In this document: positions 10,714 to 18,712 of the stretch, piece by piece
How the letters are laid out: every line of letters starts with the position of its first letter
Position numbering within the stretch: position 1 is the first letter of the stretch
Assembly (NCBI RefSeq): GCF_030817595.1
Contig: NZ_JAUSZN010000001.1
Location: 5,020,001-5,084,000 of the forward strand
Source of the DNA: Neobacillus niacini
GTDB lineage: Bacteria > Bacillota > Bacilli > Bacillales > Cytobacillaceae
Length of the DNA: 64,000 nt
Direction: 5' to 3'
Program-made: the position numbers and the translations under genes
The notes under the pieces: model-generated
Database searches by the model: none
What the model was told of the DNA's origin: nothing
What the model saw: only the letters and a program-made list of their open reading frames with translations

Positions 10714-10727
10714 TGGGAGCGGTACCA
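10714..10727 (+). promoter_or_regulatory. LacI-type operator copy 3
   Basis: An exact repeat of the 14-mer, 41 bp after copy 2. Confidence 0.78.
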
Positions 10728-10868
10728 TAGATCTCTAAAAGATATCTCAAATTGGAATTCTTTTATGTTATGGGCAGCGTTCCGAAAAATTTAATAAAAG
10801 TTTTAATGATAAAGAAATTAATTATGAAACTAACTTTCTATGAACTTGGTACTTTTTTTTATTCGATC

Positions 10869-10882
10869 TGGGAGCGGTACCA
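10869..10882 (+). promoter_or_regulatory. LacI-type operator copy 4, abutting the ribosome binding site
   Basis: An exact repeat of the 14-mer, 155 bp after copy 3. It ends two bases before the AAGGAGG ribosome binding site of the phosphorylase gene. It could act as a transcription roadblock or as a looping partner. Confidence 0.75.
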
Positions 10883-10896
10883 CAAAGGAGGAGTCT

Positions 10897-12582
10897 ATGA
10901 AAACGATTAAAGAAAGACTTTCATTTATTTATGAGGATTATGATGTGGATTCACTTTGGACAAGCATTGAGGAGCGTATGGCGAAAACAAAGGCGCTGCC
11001 CCTTAAGCCAAGGAAACAAAACTGGGATCAACGCGATGTGTTTCTGATTACATATGGCGACCAATTTCAGGAACCTAACCAACCTACACTAAACACTTTT
11101 AAAAAGATGTTTGATAAGTACTTAGCGGATAAGTTTGAGATTGTGCATATACTGCCTTTTTATCCATACTCGTCGGATGACGGTTTTTCCGTTATTGATT
11201 ACAAGAAAGTAAATCCTGTCTTGGGTGATTGGGAGCAAATTAATGAGCTTTCCGGTTCTGCTCGAATTATGTTTGATGATGTATGTAACCATATCTCTGC
11301 CAAGAGTGACTGGTTTCAAGAATTCTTAAAAGGGAATCCGGAATATGAAAATTACTTCATTGATATGGATCCAACAATAGACTTAAGTGCAGTTACAAGA
11401 CCAAGGGCTCATCCGCTGTTAACCAAATTCATTTTGGAAAATGGAAAAGAGAAGAATATTTGGACAACCTTCAGTGAAGATCAGATTGACTTGAATTTTG
11501 CTAATCCTCAGGTTTTGCTCGAGATGATTAACGTGTTGCTTTTTTACATTGAGCAAGGGGCAGAATATATTCGGTTGGATGCGATCGGATTCTTGTGGAA
11601 AGAGCCTGGCACAACATGTATCCACCTCGAAAAAACACATGAAATCGTGAAGATATTCCGCGCAATCGCCGATGAGGTTGCCAAAGGGACTGTACTGATT
11701 ACGGAAACAAATGTCCCGCATAAAGATAATGTTTCTTATTTTGGAAATGGTAATGATGAGGCACATATGGTTTATCAATTCCCGCTGCCTCCACTTGTTC
11801 TTTATTCTATCCATAATGGTAATGGAACGGCGCTTTCGAAGTGGGCAAAGGAGCTTCCGCCAACTGGGCTGGATACAACCTTTTTCAATTTCTTAGCTTC
11901 CCATGACGGGATTGGGGTAAATCCGATTCGCGGGATTATTCCGGAAGAAGAGATTCTGTCTATGATAGAAGATTTGAAAAAAGAAGGGGCATTGGTCAAC
12001 TACAAGAAAAATCCAGATGGGACAGAGAGCCCATATGAAATTAATGTCACCTATCTTGACGCGTTAAATCTACAATCCGATGATGATGATCTTCGTGTGA
12101 AGAGATTTTTAGCTGCTCATTCGATTCTGCTCGCTCTACCTGGAGTACCTGCCATTTATGTTCAAAGCATACTTGGTTCACGGAATGACAGGGAAGGCGT
12201 TGCAAAAACAGGTATGAACCGTTCCATCAATCGTCAAAAATACAATATGGCTGATATCGAAAAGGAACTAAATAACCCGGATACATTACGAAATAAGGTC
12301 TTCACTGAATTAACGAAAATCATTTCTATAAGAAAGGAAGAAACGATTTTCCACCCTAATAGTGTCATGGAAGTCCTTGATTTGGGAGAAAAGGTATTCG
12401 CCTTTAAACGGGTGGATGAAAAGGGAGAAAGCCTTTTAGTAATCTGTAACCTAGCGAATGAATCAGTAGATTGTGAATTAACAGGCCGCTTCATTGATCG
12501 TATTACAGGTGAAACTATCCATTGTGATTATTCCATTGCATTAAACCCATATCAATTTGTTTGGCTGAAGCCAGCTCATTAG
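10897..12582 (+). CDS. ycjM: GH13_18 sucrose-phosphorylase-family enzyme, probable glucosylglycerate phosphorylase (YcjM-like)
   Basis: A 561-residue GH13 retaining phosphorylase, expected to split an alpha-glucoside with phosphate into glucose 1-phosphate and the aglycone. The catalytic residues are visible: nucleophile D228 in YIRLDAIG, acid/base E270 in ITETNV, and transition-state Asp D337 in ASHDGIG. The start is placed at 10897 because AAAGGAGG lies just upstream; an upstream in-frame ATG at 10840 has no such site and would read through operator 4. The gene opens an operon with the same order as E. coli ycjM-U, where YcjM acts on 2-O-glucosylglycerate. The downstream glycerate kinase supports that substrate. 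Sucrose or sucrose 6-phosphate remains possible. Confidence 0.85.
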   Translation: MKTIKERLSFIYEDYDVDSLWTSIEERMAKTKALPLKPRKQNWDQRDVFLITYGDQFQEPNQPTLNTFKKMFDKYLADKFEIVHILPFYPYSSDDGFSVIDYKKVNPVLGDWEQINELSGSARIMFDDVCNHISAKSDWFQEFLKGNPEYENYFIDMDPTIDLSAVTRPRAHPLLTKFILENGKEKNIWTTFSEDQIDLNFANPQVLLEMINVLLFYIEQGAEYIRLDAIGFLWKEPGTTCIHLEKTHEIVKIFRAIADEVAKGTVLITETNVPHKDNVSYFGNGNDEAHMVYQFPLPPLVLYSIHNGNGTALSKWAKELPPTGLDTTFFNFLASHDGIGVNPIRGIIPEEEILSMIEDLKKEGALVNYKKNPDGTESPYEINVTYLDALNLQSDDDDLRVKRFLAAHSILLALPGVPAIYVQSILGSRNDREGVAKTGMNRSINRQKYNMADIEKELNNPDTLRNKVFTELTKIISIRKEETIFHPNSVMEVLDLGEKVFAFKRVDEKGESLLVICNLANESVDCELTGRFIDRITGETIHCDYSIALNPYQFVWLKPAH

Positions 12583-12594
12583 GAGGAAAGAGCA

Positions 12595-13896
12595 ATGATA
12601 AAAAAAGGATTGTTCGCATTCATTGTGTTGCTTGTGGCATCAGGGTTAACTGCATGTGGCAGCGGAGATGGAAATGACAGTGGACAGACAACCATCGAAT
12701 TTATGCATTCATCTGTTGAACAGGAACGCCTGGCTGTCATTAATAAATTAGTTGCGAAGTTCGAAGAAGAAAATCCTGACATTAAAATTAAGCAAGTGCC
12801 AGTCGAAGAGGATTCCTATAATACAAAAGTTGTTACGTTAGCAAGTGCAGGGGTGCTTCCTGCCGTCATTGAAGTAGGACAAGATTATGCAAAAGTAATG
12901 GATAAGGATGAGCTAATCGATAAAAATGCCGTAACAAGCGTGCTCGAACAAGTGGGTCATGATAATTTTTATGACGGTGCATTGAAATTAGTGAAAACAG
13001 AAGATGGCAAAAGTTTCACTGGGATACCAATCAGTGGTTGGGTACAAGGCATTTGGTACAACAAAGAAATGCTTGCTTCCAAAGGATTTGAAGAACCTAA
13101 AAGCTGGGATGATGTACTAGCCATTGCAAAGGCATTTACAGACAGCCGTAACAAAAAATATGGAATTGCGTTACCAACTGTAGAAGGTGGATATTCTGAG
13201 CAGGCATTTTCTCAATTTGCGCTTTCAAACAATGCGAATGTCCTAGATCGGAAAGGCAATTTGAATATGAATACAACCGAAATGAAAGAGGCATTGACTT
13301 TCTATCAAGAATTATCGAAGTACACCATGCCAGGTTCTAACGATGTAACCGAAGTGAAGGATGCCTTCATGAACGGATCAGCACCGATGGCGGTTTATTC
13401 AACCTATATCCTTCCAGCTGTATATGAACAAGGTAAGGCAGAGAATATTGGTTTTGCGATACCAACTGAAAAAACAAAAGCAGTATATGGAACCGTTTCT
13501 GCATTGACTATTTCCTCTGGTTTAGAGAGTGAGCAAAATGCGGCCGCGAAGAAATTTGTTGAATTTATTGCACAGCCGGAAAATATGACAAGCTGGGTAT
13601 TAATGTCACCAGGTGGGGCCCAGCCCGTTAGCAAACTCGTGGTCGAGAATGAAGTTTATCTTGCAAACGATGTCGTGAAATCCTTTGGTGACCTTTCAAC
13701 CGAAATTGCAGCATCTTTCGATGATGTTCAAATGTTTGGATTAGTTGAAGGAAAGAACTTCCTGAAAATGGGAGATATAACAAGCTCAGGCGCTATTCCA
13801 ACCTTAATCAATAGCATTACTGTTGGTGAAAAGAGCGTTAACAGTGAACGGAAAAGAGCGGAAAAATTTATTTCGGAAATTTTAGAAAAAAAATAA
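12595..13896 (+). CDS. ycjN: ABC sugar transporter, substrate-binding lipoprotein (YcjN-like)
   Basis: A 433-residue extracellular solute-binding protein of family 1 (MalE/UgpB type). It has a lipoprotein signal with lipobox LTAC and lipidated Cys21. The mature part shows the usual two-lobe features such as VQGIWYNKEMLASKGFEEPKSWDD. AGGAGG precedes the ATG, 12 bp after the phosphorylase stop. It delivers a glycoside to the two permeases that follow. The ligand is inferred from the cluster to be glucosylglycerate or a related glucoside or guloside. Confidence 0.9.
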   Translation: MIKKGLFAFIVLLVASGLTACGSGDGNDSGQTTIEFMHSSVEQERLAVINKLVAKFEEENPDIKIKQVPVEEDSYNTKVVTLASAGVLPAVIEVGQDYAKVMDKDELIDKNAVTSVLEQVGHDNFYDGALKLVKTEDGKSFTGIPISGWVQGIWYNKEMLASKGFEEPKSWDDVLAIAKAFTDSRNKKYGIALPTVEGGYSEQAFSQFALSNNANVLDRKGNLNMNTTEMKEALTFYQELSKYTMPGSNDVTEVKDAFMNGSAPMAVYSTYILPAVYEQGKAENIGFAIPTEKTKAVYGTVSALTISSGLESEQNAAAKKFVEFIAQPENMTSWVLMSPGGAQPVSKLVVENEVYLANDVVKSFGDLSTEIAASFDDVQMFGLVEGKNFLKMGDITSSGAIPTLINSITVGEKSVNSERKRAEKFISEILEKK

Positions 13897-13906
13897 GTTG
13901 AATAGA

Positions 13907-13954
13907 GGGGGGGAGCCTATGCAAGAAGATTCCCTCCTGCTAGCAATATTTTAA
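13907..13954 (+). other. Intercistronic hairpin and possible 11-codon ORF
   Basis: Between the binding protein and first permease, a G-rich run (AGGGGGGGA) can pair with TCCCTCCT some 20 nt on. An 11-codon ATG ORF (13919-13954, MQEDSLLLAIF) follows a GGGGGAG ribosome-binding-like sequence. It may set the ratio of binding protein to permease. Evidence for translation is weak. Confidence 0.3.
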
Positions 13955-13979
13955 AAATAAACATGAAACGGGGGGTACC

Positions 13980-14849
13980 ATGAAAACGATAAAAAGGGAG
14001 AAATCAGATTTAAAATTAGCAATGGTTTTGCTTTTTCCAAGTATCTTCTTGGTGCTATTGCTTGTTGCGTACCCGATGATCTCCAATATCCAGATTAGCT
14101 TCTTTGACCAACCAATAAACCAGAGATTGAGTGCAACCTTTGTTGGTATTGAAAATTACATTTCAATTCTGTCAGATGGAGCGTTTTTTCAATCGCTAGG
14201 CATTACTCTTTTGTATATGATTCTCGCCGTGTTAGGTAGTACGACTCTGGGACTGGGTGTAGCCATTTTCTTTAATCGGCCATTTAAATTCCGGAAACTT
14301 TCCCGGTCGTTAATCATTTTATCTTATGTTACACCTTCCATTTCATTGGTGTTTGCATGGAAATACATGTTCAATAATGGTTATGGTGTGGTGAATTACT
14401 TAGTTGTAGACGTTTTTAACCTTGCTGACAAGGCTCCGCTTTGGTTTGATAATCCGGTCAGCAGTTTTATCTTAGTCGTAATCTTTGCTATTTGGAGATA
14501 CTTTCCATATGCATTTATTTCCTTTTTGGCCATTCTGCAAACCATTGATACATCCACATATGAAGCAGCGGAAATCGACGGGGCATCTGCATGGGAGAAA
14601 TTTAAAATTGTTACCCTCCCGGCTATTATGCCAGTGCTTATAACAGTAATAACATTGCGTTCAATTTGGTTATTCTATATGTTTACTGATGTTTTCCTAC
14701 TTACAAACAAAGTAGACATTCTGGGGATTTACTTGTATAAAACAGCATTTGCCTTCAATGATCTTGGCAAAGCAGCATCTATTTCTGTTATTCTGTTTAT
14801 CATTTTATCCCTTGTAATTATAGCAACACGAAAGCGGGTGAAATACTAA
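13980..14849 (+). CDS. ycjO: ABC sugar transporter permease (YcjO/MalF-like)
   Basis: A 289-residue inner-membrane permease with six predicted membrane segments. The cytoplasmic EAA loop, EAAEIDGASAWEKFKIVTLP, couples it to the ATPase. GGGGGG lies seven bases before the ATG. Its stop overlaps the next permease start by one base (TAATG), so the two are translationally coupled and likely form the heterodimeric channel. No ATPase gene is found in the operon. Confidence 0.9.
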   Translation: MKTIKREKSDLKLAMVLLFPSIFLVLLLVAYPMISNIQISFFDQPINQRLSATFVGIENYISILSDGAFFQSLGITLLYMILAVLGSTTLGLGVAIFFNRPFKFRKLSRSLIILSYVTPSISLVFAWKYMFNNGYGVVNYLVVDVFNLADKAPLWFDNPVSSFILVVIFAIWRYFPYAFISFLAILQTIDTSTYEAAEIDGASAWEKFKIVTLPAIMPVLITVITLRSIWLFYMFTDVFLLTNKVDILGIYLYKTAFAFNDLGKAASISVILFIILSLVIIATRKRVKY

Positions 14850-15703
14850 TGGCAATGGCCAGAAGTAAAAAGAATCAGGTAATTAAGACAATTGGATTTT
14901 ACACCGGTCTAATCGGCCTGTTAACGATTTCCCTTTTTCCTTTTTTCATTATGCTAATGACATCCTTTAAGTCTACAGAGGAAGCTGTTTCAACGAGCCC
15001 GACATTTTTTCCAAAAGAGTGGACGTTCAAGCATTTTATCGATATTTTCAATCCGGATATTTTTCCATTTCTATCGTATTTTAAAAATAGCTTAGTTGTC
15101 GCGATAACTGCAGCAGGTCTAGCCATTTTCATCGGAATCTTTGGTGCTTACGCTCTATCAAGGCTGAAGTTTATGGGGAGAACAACGATTAATGCAAGTT
15201 TTTATACGGTCTATATGTTTTCAGGAATCTTGCTAGTTGTTCCATTGTTCAAAATTATTTCCGGACTTGGGCTGTACGATACAAAAACCGCGTTAATCAT
15301 TACTATGATCGTTCAGACACTTCCAACAGCGATTTTCATGTTAAAAAGTTATTTCGATACGATTCCAGAAGACTTGGAAGAGGCAGCCAGTATTGATGGT
15401 TTAAATCGTATACAAATTATTTTCAAAATCATTATTCCATTATCTTTATCTGGGATTATCTCAGTATTTGTTTATTCATTTATGGTTGCTTGGAATGATT
15501 ACTTGTTTGCCTCGATTTTCTTGTCAGACTCGCTAAATTTTACCTTGCCAATTGGACTCAACACATTATTCAGTACACCGGATTATGTTTGGGGCAGGAT
15601 GATGGCAGCGTCACTGATTACAGCCCTGCCGGTTGTGATTATGTACTCAATCTCTGATTACTTTATTAAAGGCGGGGCCACTGAAGGCGGAGTAAAAGGT
15701 TAA
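14849..15703 (+). CDS. ycjP: ABC sugar transporter permease (YcjP/MalG-like)
   Basis: A 284-residue permease, partner of the preceding gene. EAA loop: LEEAASIDGLNRIQIIFKII; six hydrophobic segments. The ATG lies in the TAATG overlap with the upstream stop. E. coli carries a dedicated ATPase (YcjV) at the end of its cluster. Here none is present, so a shared MsmX-type ATPase encoded elsewhere is expected, as for many Bacillus sugar ABC importers. Confidence 0.9.
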   Translation: MAMARSKKNQVIKTIGFYTGLIGLLTISLFPFFIMLMTSFKSTEEAVSTSPTFFPKEWTFKHFIDIFNPDIFPFLSYFKNSLVVAITAAGLAIFIGIFGAYALSRLKFMGRTTINASFYTVYMFSGILLVVPLFKIISGLGLYDTKTALIITMIVQTLPTAIFMLKSYFDTIPEDLEEAASIDGLNRIQIIFKIIIPLSLSGIISVFVYSFMVAWNDYLFASIFLSDSLNFTLPIGLNTLFSTPDYVWGRMMAASLITALPVVIMYSISDYFIKGGATEGGVKG

Positions 15704-15736
15704 TTTTTCAAAAATAATGAAAGAGGTTATATCGAT

Positions 15737-16795
15737 ATGAAAAAGCTAATTGCTGCAGCACCTAGAGAAGCTGCATTGGTGGAATATGAAGATCGTGAAA
15801 TTAAACCAAATGAAGTCAAAATTAGTGTTGAATTTGCTTCTCCTAAACACGGGACGGAAGTAGTCGACTTCCGCGGAATCACTCCATTTATGGATGAGGA
15901 TTTTAACGAAGAATGGCGCATGTTTATGCCCCGCGAAGAAGGTTCTAAACCTGGAATTGTGTTTGGAGAATTTCAGCTTGGCAACATGGTAGTAGGTAAA
16001 ATCGTTGAGGTAGGAAGCGAAGTCACGGATTATCAGTTAGGGGAAAATGTTTGTACGTATGGACCAATCATGGAAACCTTAATCGTAAATGCTGTTGATA
16101 ATCACCGCCTGCGCAAAATGCCAGAAGGCGGAAAATGGCAAAATGCCGTTTGCTATGATCCTGCACAATATGCGATGGCAGGTGTGCGCGATGCAAATGT
16201 TCGTGCTGGAGATTATGTGGTTGTTGTCGGATTAGGGGCTATCGGTCAAATCGCCGTTCAGCTTGCGAAAAGAGCTGGGGCTAGCATTGTTATTGGGGTT
16301 GACCCATTGGCAAATCGCTGTGAAATTGCTTTACGTAACGGGGCTGACTTCTGCTTTGATCCAACTTCCTGTGATGTTGGCTATGAAGTGAAAAAGCTGA
16401 CGAATAAATTGGGTGCTGATTCCATTATTGAAACAAGTGGAAACGCTGCTGCACTTCAAGCTGCATTAAAGGGTATTGCTTATGGCGGGACGATCTCATA
16501 TGTCGCTTTTGGTAAACCACTCCCTGCAGGGTTGAATTTTGGGCGTGAAGCGCATTTTAACAATGCGAAGATTATTTTCTCTCGTGCTGCAAGTGAGCCG
16601 AATCCGGATTATCCGCGTTGGAATAGAAAACGGATTGAAGATACTTGCTGGGAATTGTTAATGAACGGTTATTTAAATTGTGAGGATATTATTGATCCGA
16701 TTGTCCGCTTTGAAGAAAGTGCAGAAGCATATATGGAATTTGTCGATCAACGTCCTGAGTTAAGCATCAAAATGGGAATCAAATATAACAAGTAA
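15737..16795 (+). CDS. ycjQ: MDR-type dehydrogenase (YcjQ-like, guloside 3-dehydrogenase position)
   Basis: A 352-residue medium-chain dehydrogenase/reductase. The Rossmann motif VVVGLGAIGQIAVQLAKRAGA (about 165-185) binds NAD(P). The N-terminal catalytic-zinc motif of classical alcohol dehydrogenases (G-x-C-x-x-D) is replaced by SPKHGTE, so the zinc-ligand cysteine is missing there. The C-terminal half has a conserved FSRAASEPNPDYPRWN block. In E. coli, YcjQ, YcjR and YcjS interconvert D-gulosides and D-glucosides through 3-keto intermediates, YcjQ acting on the guloside side. The same role is inferred from sequence family and identical gene order. Confidence 0.82.
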   Translation: MKKLIAAAPREAALVEYEDREIKPNEVKISVEFASPKHGTEVVDFRGITPFMDEDFNEEWRMFMPREEGSKPGIVFGEFQLGNMVVGKIVEVGSEVTDYQLGENVCTYGPIMETLIVNAVDNHRLRKMPEGGKWQNAVCYDPAQYAMAGVRDANVRAGDYVVVVGLGAIGQIAVQLAKRAGASIVIGVDPLANRCEIALRNGADFCFDPTSCDVGYEVKKLTNKLGADSIIETSGNAAALQAALKGIAYGGTISYVAFGKPLPAGLNFGREAHFNNAKIIFSRAASEPNPDYPRWNRKRIEDTCWELLMNGYLNCEDIIDPIVRFEESAEAYMEFVDQRPELSIKMGIKYNK

Positions 16796-16803
16796 CCATA
16801 TGT

Positions 16804-16823
16804 GCCGCCTTTCATTAGGCGGC
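16804..16823 (+). other. Intercistronic stem-loop
   Basis: GCCGCCT (16804-16810) pairs perfectly with AGGCGGC (16817-16823) across a 6-nt loop, with no T-run. It is probably an mRNA processing or stability element rather than a terminator. Confidence 0.5.
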
Positions 16824-16867
16824 CCATTCATAGTATGAACACCAACTCTTTCACGGAGGAATAGACG

Positions 16868-17662
16868 ATGAAATTAGGAACGCAAAATCAGGCATTTTTT
16901 CCAGAGAATATTAAGGAAAAGTTCCAATACGTAAAGGAACTGGGTTTCGAAGGCTTTGAAATCGATGGGAAACTGTTAGTTGACCAATTAGATGAAGTAA
17001 AAGAAGCGATTGCAGAAACAGGAATCCCAGTCACAACAGCATGTGGGGGATATGCTGGCTGGATTGGTGATTTTATCGAAGAGCGCAGGCTTAATGGGCT
17101 GGCTGAAATCAAACTAATTCTTGAAGCGCTCAAAGAAGTAGGTGGAAAAGGAATTGTTGTTCCGGCTGCATGGGGAATGTTTACTTATCGCTTGCCGCCA
17201 ATGACTTCACCAAGAAGCCAGAACGGTGACCGGAAGGCTGTAACAGAATCTCTTATGTATCTTGACAAGGTAGCGGAAGAAACAGGGACGACGATTTTCC
17301 TTGAGCCGTTGAATCGCTATCAAGATCATATGATTAACACTTTGGCGGATGCGCGCAGTTATATAGAAGACAACGGATTTAAGCATGTAAAAATCATTGC
17401 GGATTTCTATCATATGAACATTGAAGAAGATGATATTTCTGAAGCGCTTCGTAAAAACCGTGACCTAGTCGGCCATATTCACCTTGCGGAAAACCACCGT
17501 TTTCAACCGGGCAGCGGTTCTCTCGATTTCAAGAAACATTTTAACACTTTAAAAGAAGATGGCTATGATGGTTTTCTTACCATTGAATGTCGTGTTAGAG
17601 GAAACGACCTTGATGCAGAATACAGACAGGCAGTCAAACATCTTAGAGAATCCTTACGTTAA
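16868..17662 (+). CDS. ycjR: Sugar isomerase/epimerase, xylose-isomerase-like TIM barrel (YcjR-like)
   Basis: A 264-residue AP-endonuclease-2/xylose-isomerase-like TIM barrel. Candidate metal ligands occur in order: Glu in FLEPLNRYQDH, Asp and His in IADFYHMN, His in HIHLAENHR, and Glu in FLTIECRV. The E. coli counterpart YcjR epimerises C4 of 3-keto-gulosides/3-keto-glucosides. This gene lies between the two 3-dehydrogenase candidates, which fits that chemistry. GGAGGA precedes the ATG. Assignment to the general family is firm; the exact sugar is inferred. Confidence 0.85.
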   Translation: MKLGTQNQAFFPENIKEKFQYVKELGFEGFEIDGKLLVDQLDEVKEAIAETGIPVTTACGGYAGWIGDFIEERRLNGLAEIKLILEALKEVGGKGIVVPAAWGMFTYRLPPMTSPRSQNGDRKAVTESLMYLDKVAEETGTTIFLEPLNRYQDHMINTLADARSYIEDNGFKHVKIIADFYHMNIEEDDISEALRKNRDLVGHIHLAENHRFQPGSGSLDFKKHFNTLKEDGYDGFLTIECRVRGNDLDAEYRQAVKHLRESLR

Positions 17663-17677
17663 AAGGAGGACACCGCG

Positions 17678-18712
17678 TTGAAGAAGAAAGTAGCGATTAT
17701 TGGAGCGGGACAAGTAGCTGAAAAAGTCCATGTTTCTTACTATCAAATACGAGAAGAACTGGAAATAGTCTCAGTTGTCGGTCCAAATTCTGATAAGGTT
17801 GCCGAATTTGCAGAGAGAAATCATATTCCACGTTTTTATACAAATGCAGAAGAAATGTATGCTGCTGAGAAACCGGATATTGTGAGTGTCTGTACTCCAA
17901 ACCGATTCCATTCTGAACATGTATTGCAGGCGATTGCCCATGGCTGCGATGTAATGTGTGAAAAACCACCAGCAATTTCTGCTGCTGAAGCAAAAGAAAT
18001 GAAAGAAGCAGCAGAAAGTAACCAGTGTCTGCTTGCATATGATTTTCATCACCGCTTTGCGGAGGATGTATCCATTCTTCGTGAAAAAGTGAAGGATGGT
18101 GTCCTAGGTGATGTTTATGTGACGAAAGCAAAGGCTTTGCGCCGTTGTGGAGTCCCAGGATGGGGAACTTTTACGAACAAAGAAGTTCAAGGCGGTGGTC
18201 CTCTTATCGATTTAGGTGCGCATATGCTCGACGCAGCACTTTATGTGCTGGGTTTCCCTAAAATTGAGAAGGTTACGGCAAAAATGTATAAAAAGATTGG
18301 AACCAAAAAATCAAAAGGTACTCTCGGAGAATGGGATCCTGCTAAATTTGAAGTCGAGGATTCCCTGTTTGGATTTATCGAGCTCGAAGGCGGCCGCTTG
18401 TTACAAATCGAAACTTCCTTTGCTTTGAATATAAAAGAAGATTCTGTGATGAACGTAGAGTTCTTTGGTGACGAAGCTGGTGCGACGCTCTTTCCGGCCC
18501 AAATCTATACTGACGAAGGCGGCGAGCTTGTTTCGCTTTTGAATAGAGAAACGGCCGATCCTGATCGCCATCAAAAATGCATGGAAGCATTTGTGGACAG
18601 ATGCTTAGGTAATGATGTTATGGTGGCAGATGGGAAACAAGGATATGTTATTCAACAATTAATCGAGGCGTTGTACCTATCTGCGGAAAAAGGTGAGAGT
18701 GTAACATTATGA
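17678..18712 (+). CDS. ycjS: Gfo/Idh/MocA-family oxidoreductase (YcjS-like, glucoside 3-dehydrogenase)
   Basis: A 344-residue NAD-dependent oxidoreductase. The N-terminal GAGQVAEKVHVSYY is the dinucleotide motif, CEKPPAIS carries the conserved Lys of the Gfo/Idh family, and GPLIDLGAHMLDAALY holds the catalytic-site Asp/His. It starts at a TTG with AAAGGAGG upstream. The stop overlaps the next start (ATGA), so it is coupled to the GH65 gene. In the E. coli pathway YcjS oxidises C3 of D-glucosides; the same role is inferred. Confidence 0.85.
   Translation: MKKKVAIIGAGQVAEKVHVSYYQIREELEIVSVVGPNSDKVAEFAERNHIPRFYTNAEEMYAAEKPDIVSVCTPNRFHSEHVLQAIAHGCDVMCEKPPAISAAEAKEMKEAAESNQCLLAYDFHHRFAEDVSILREKVKDGVLGDVYVTKAKALRRCGVPGWGTFTNKEVQGGGPLIDLGAHMLDAALYVLGFPKIEKVTAKMYKKIGTKKSKGTLGEWDPAKFEVEDSLFGFIELEGGRLLQIETSFALNIKEDSVMNVEFFGDEAGATLFPAQIYTDEGGELVSLLNRETADPDRHQKCMEAFVDRCLGNDVMVADGKQGYVIQQLIEALYLSAEKGESVTL

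Noticed and set aside
10840..10896. Upstream start for the GH13 phosphorylase at 10840
   Set aside because: No ribosome site; would translate operator 4 and the real AAAGGAGG site before 10897.
17697..18131. 144-aa minus-strand ORF inside the Gfo/Idh gene
   Set aside because: Fully antisense to a well-supported gene; no ribosome binding site or family features.
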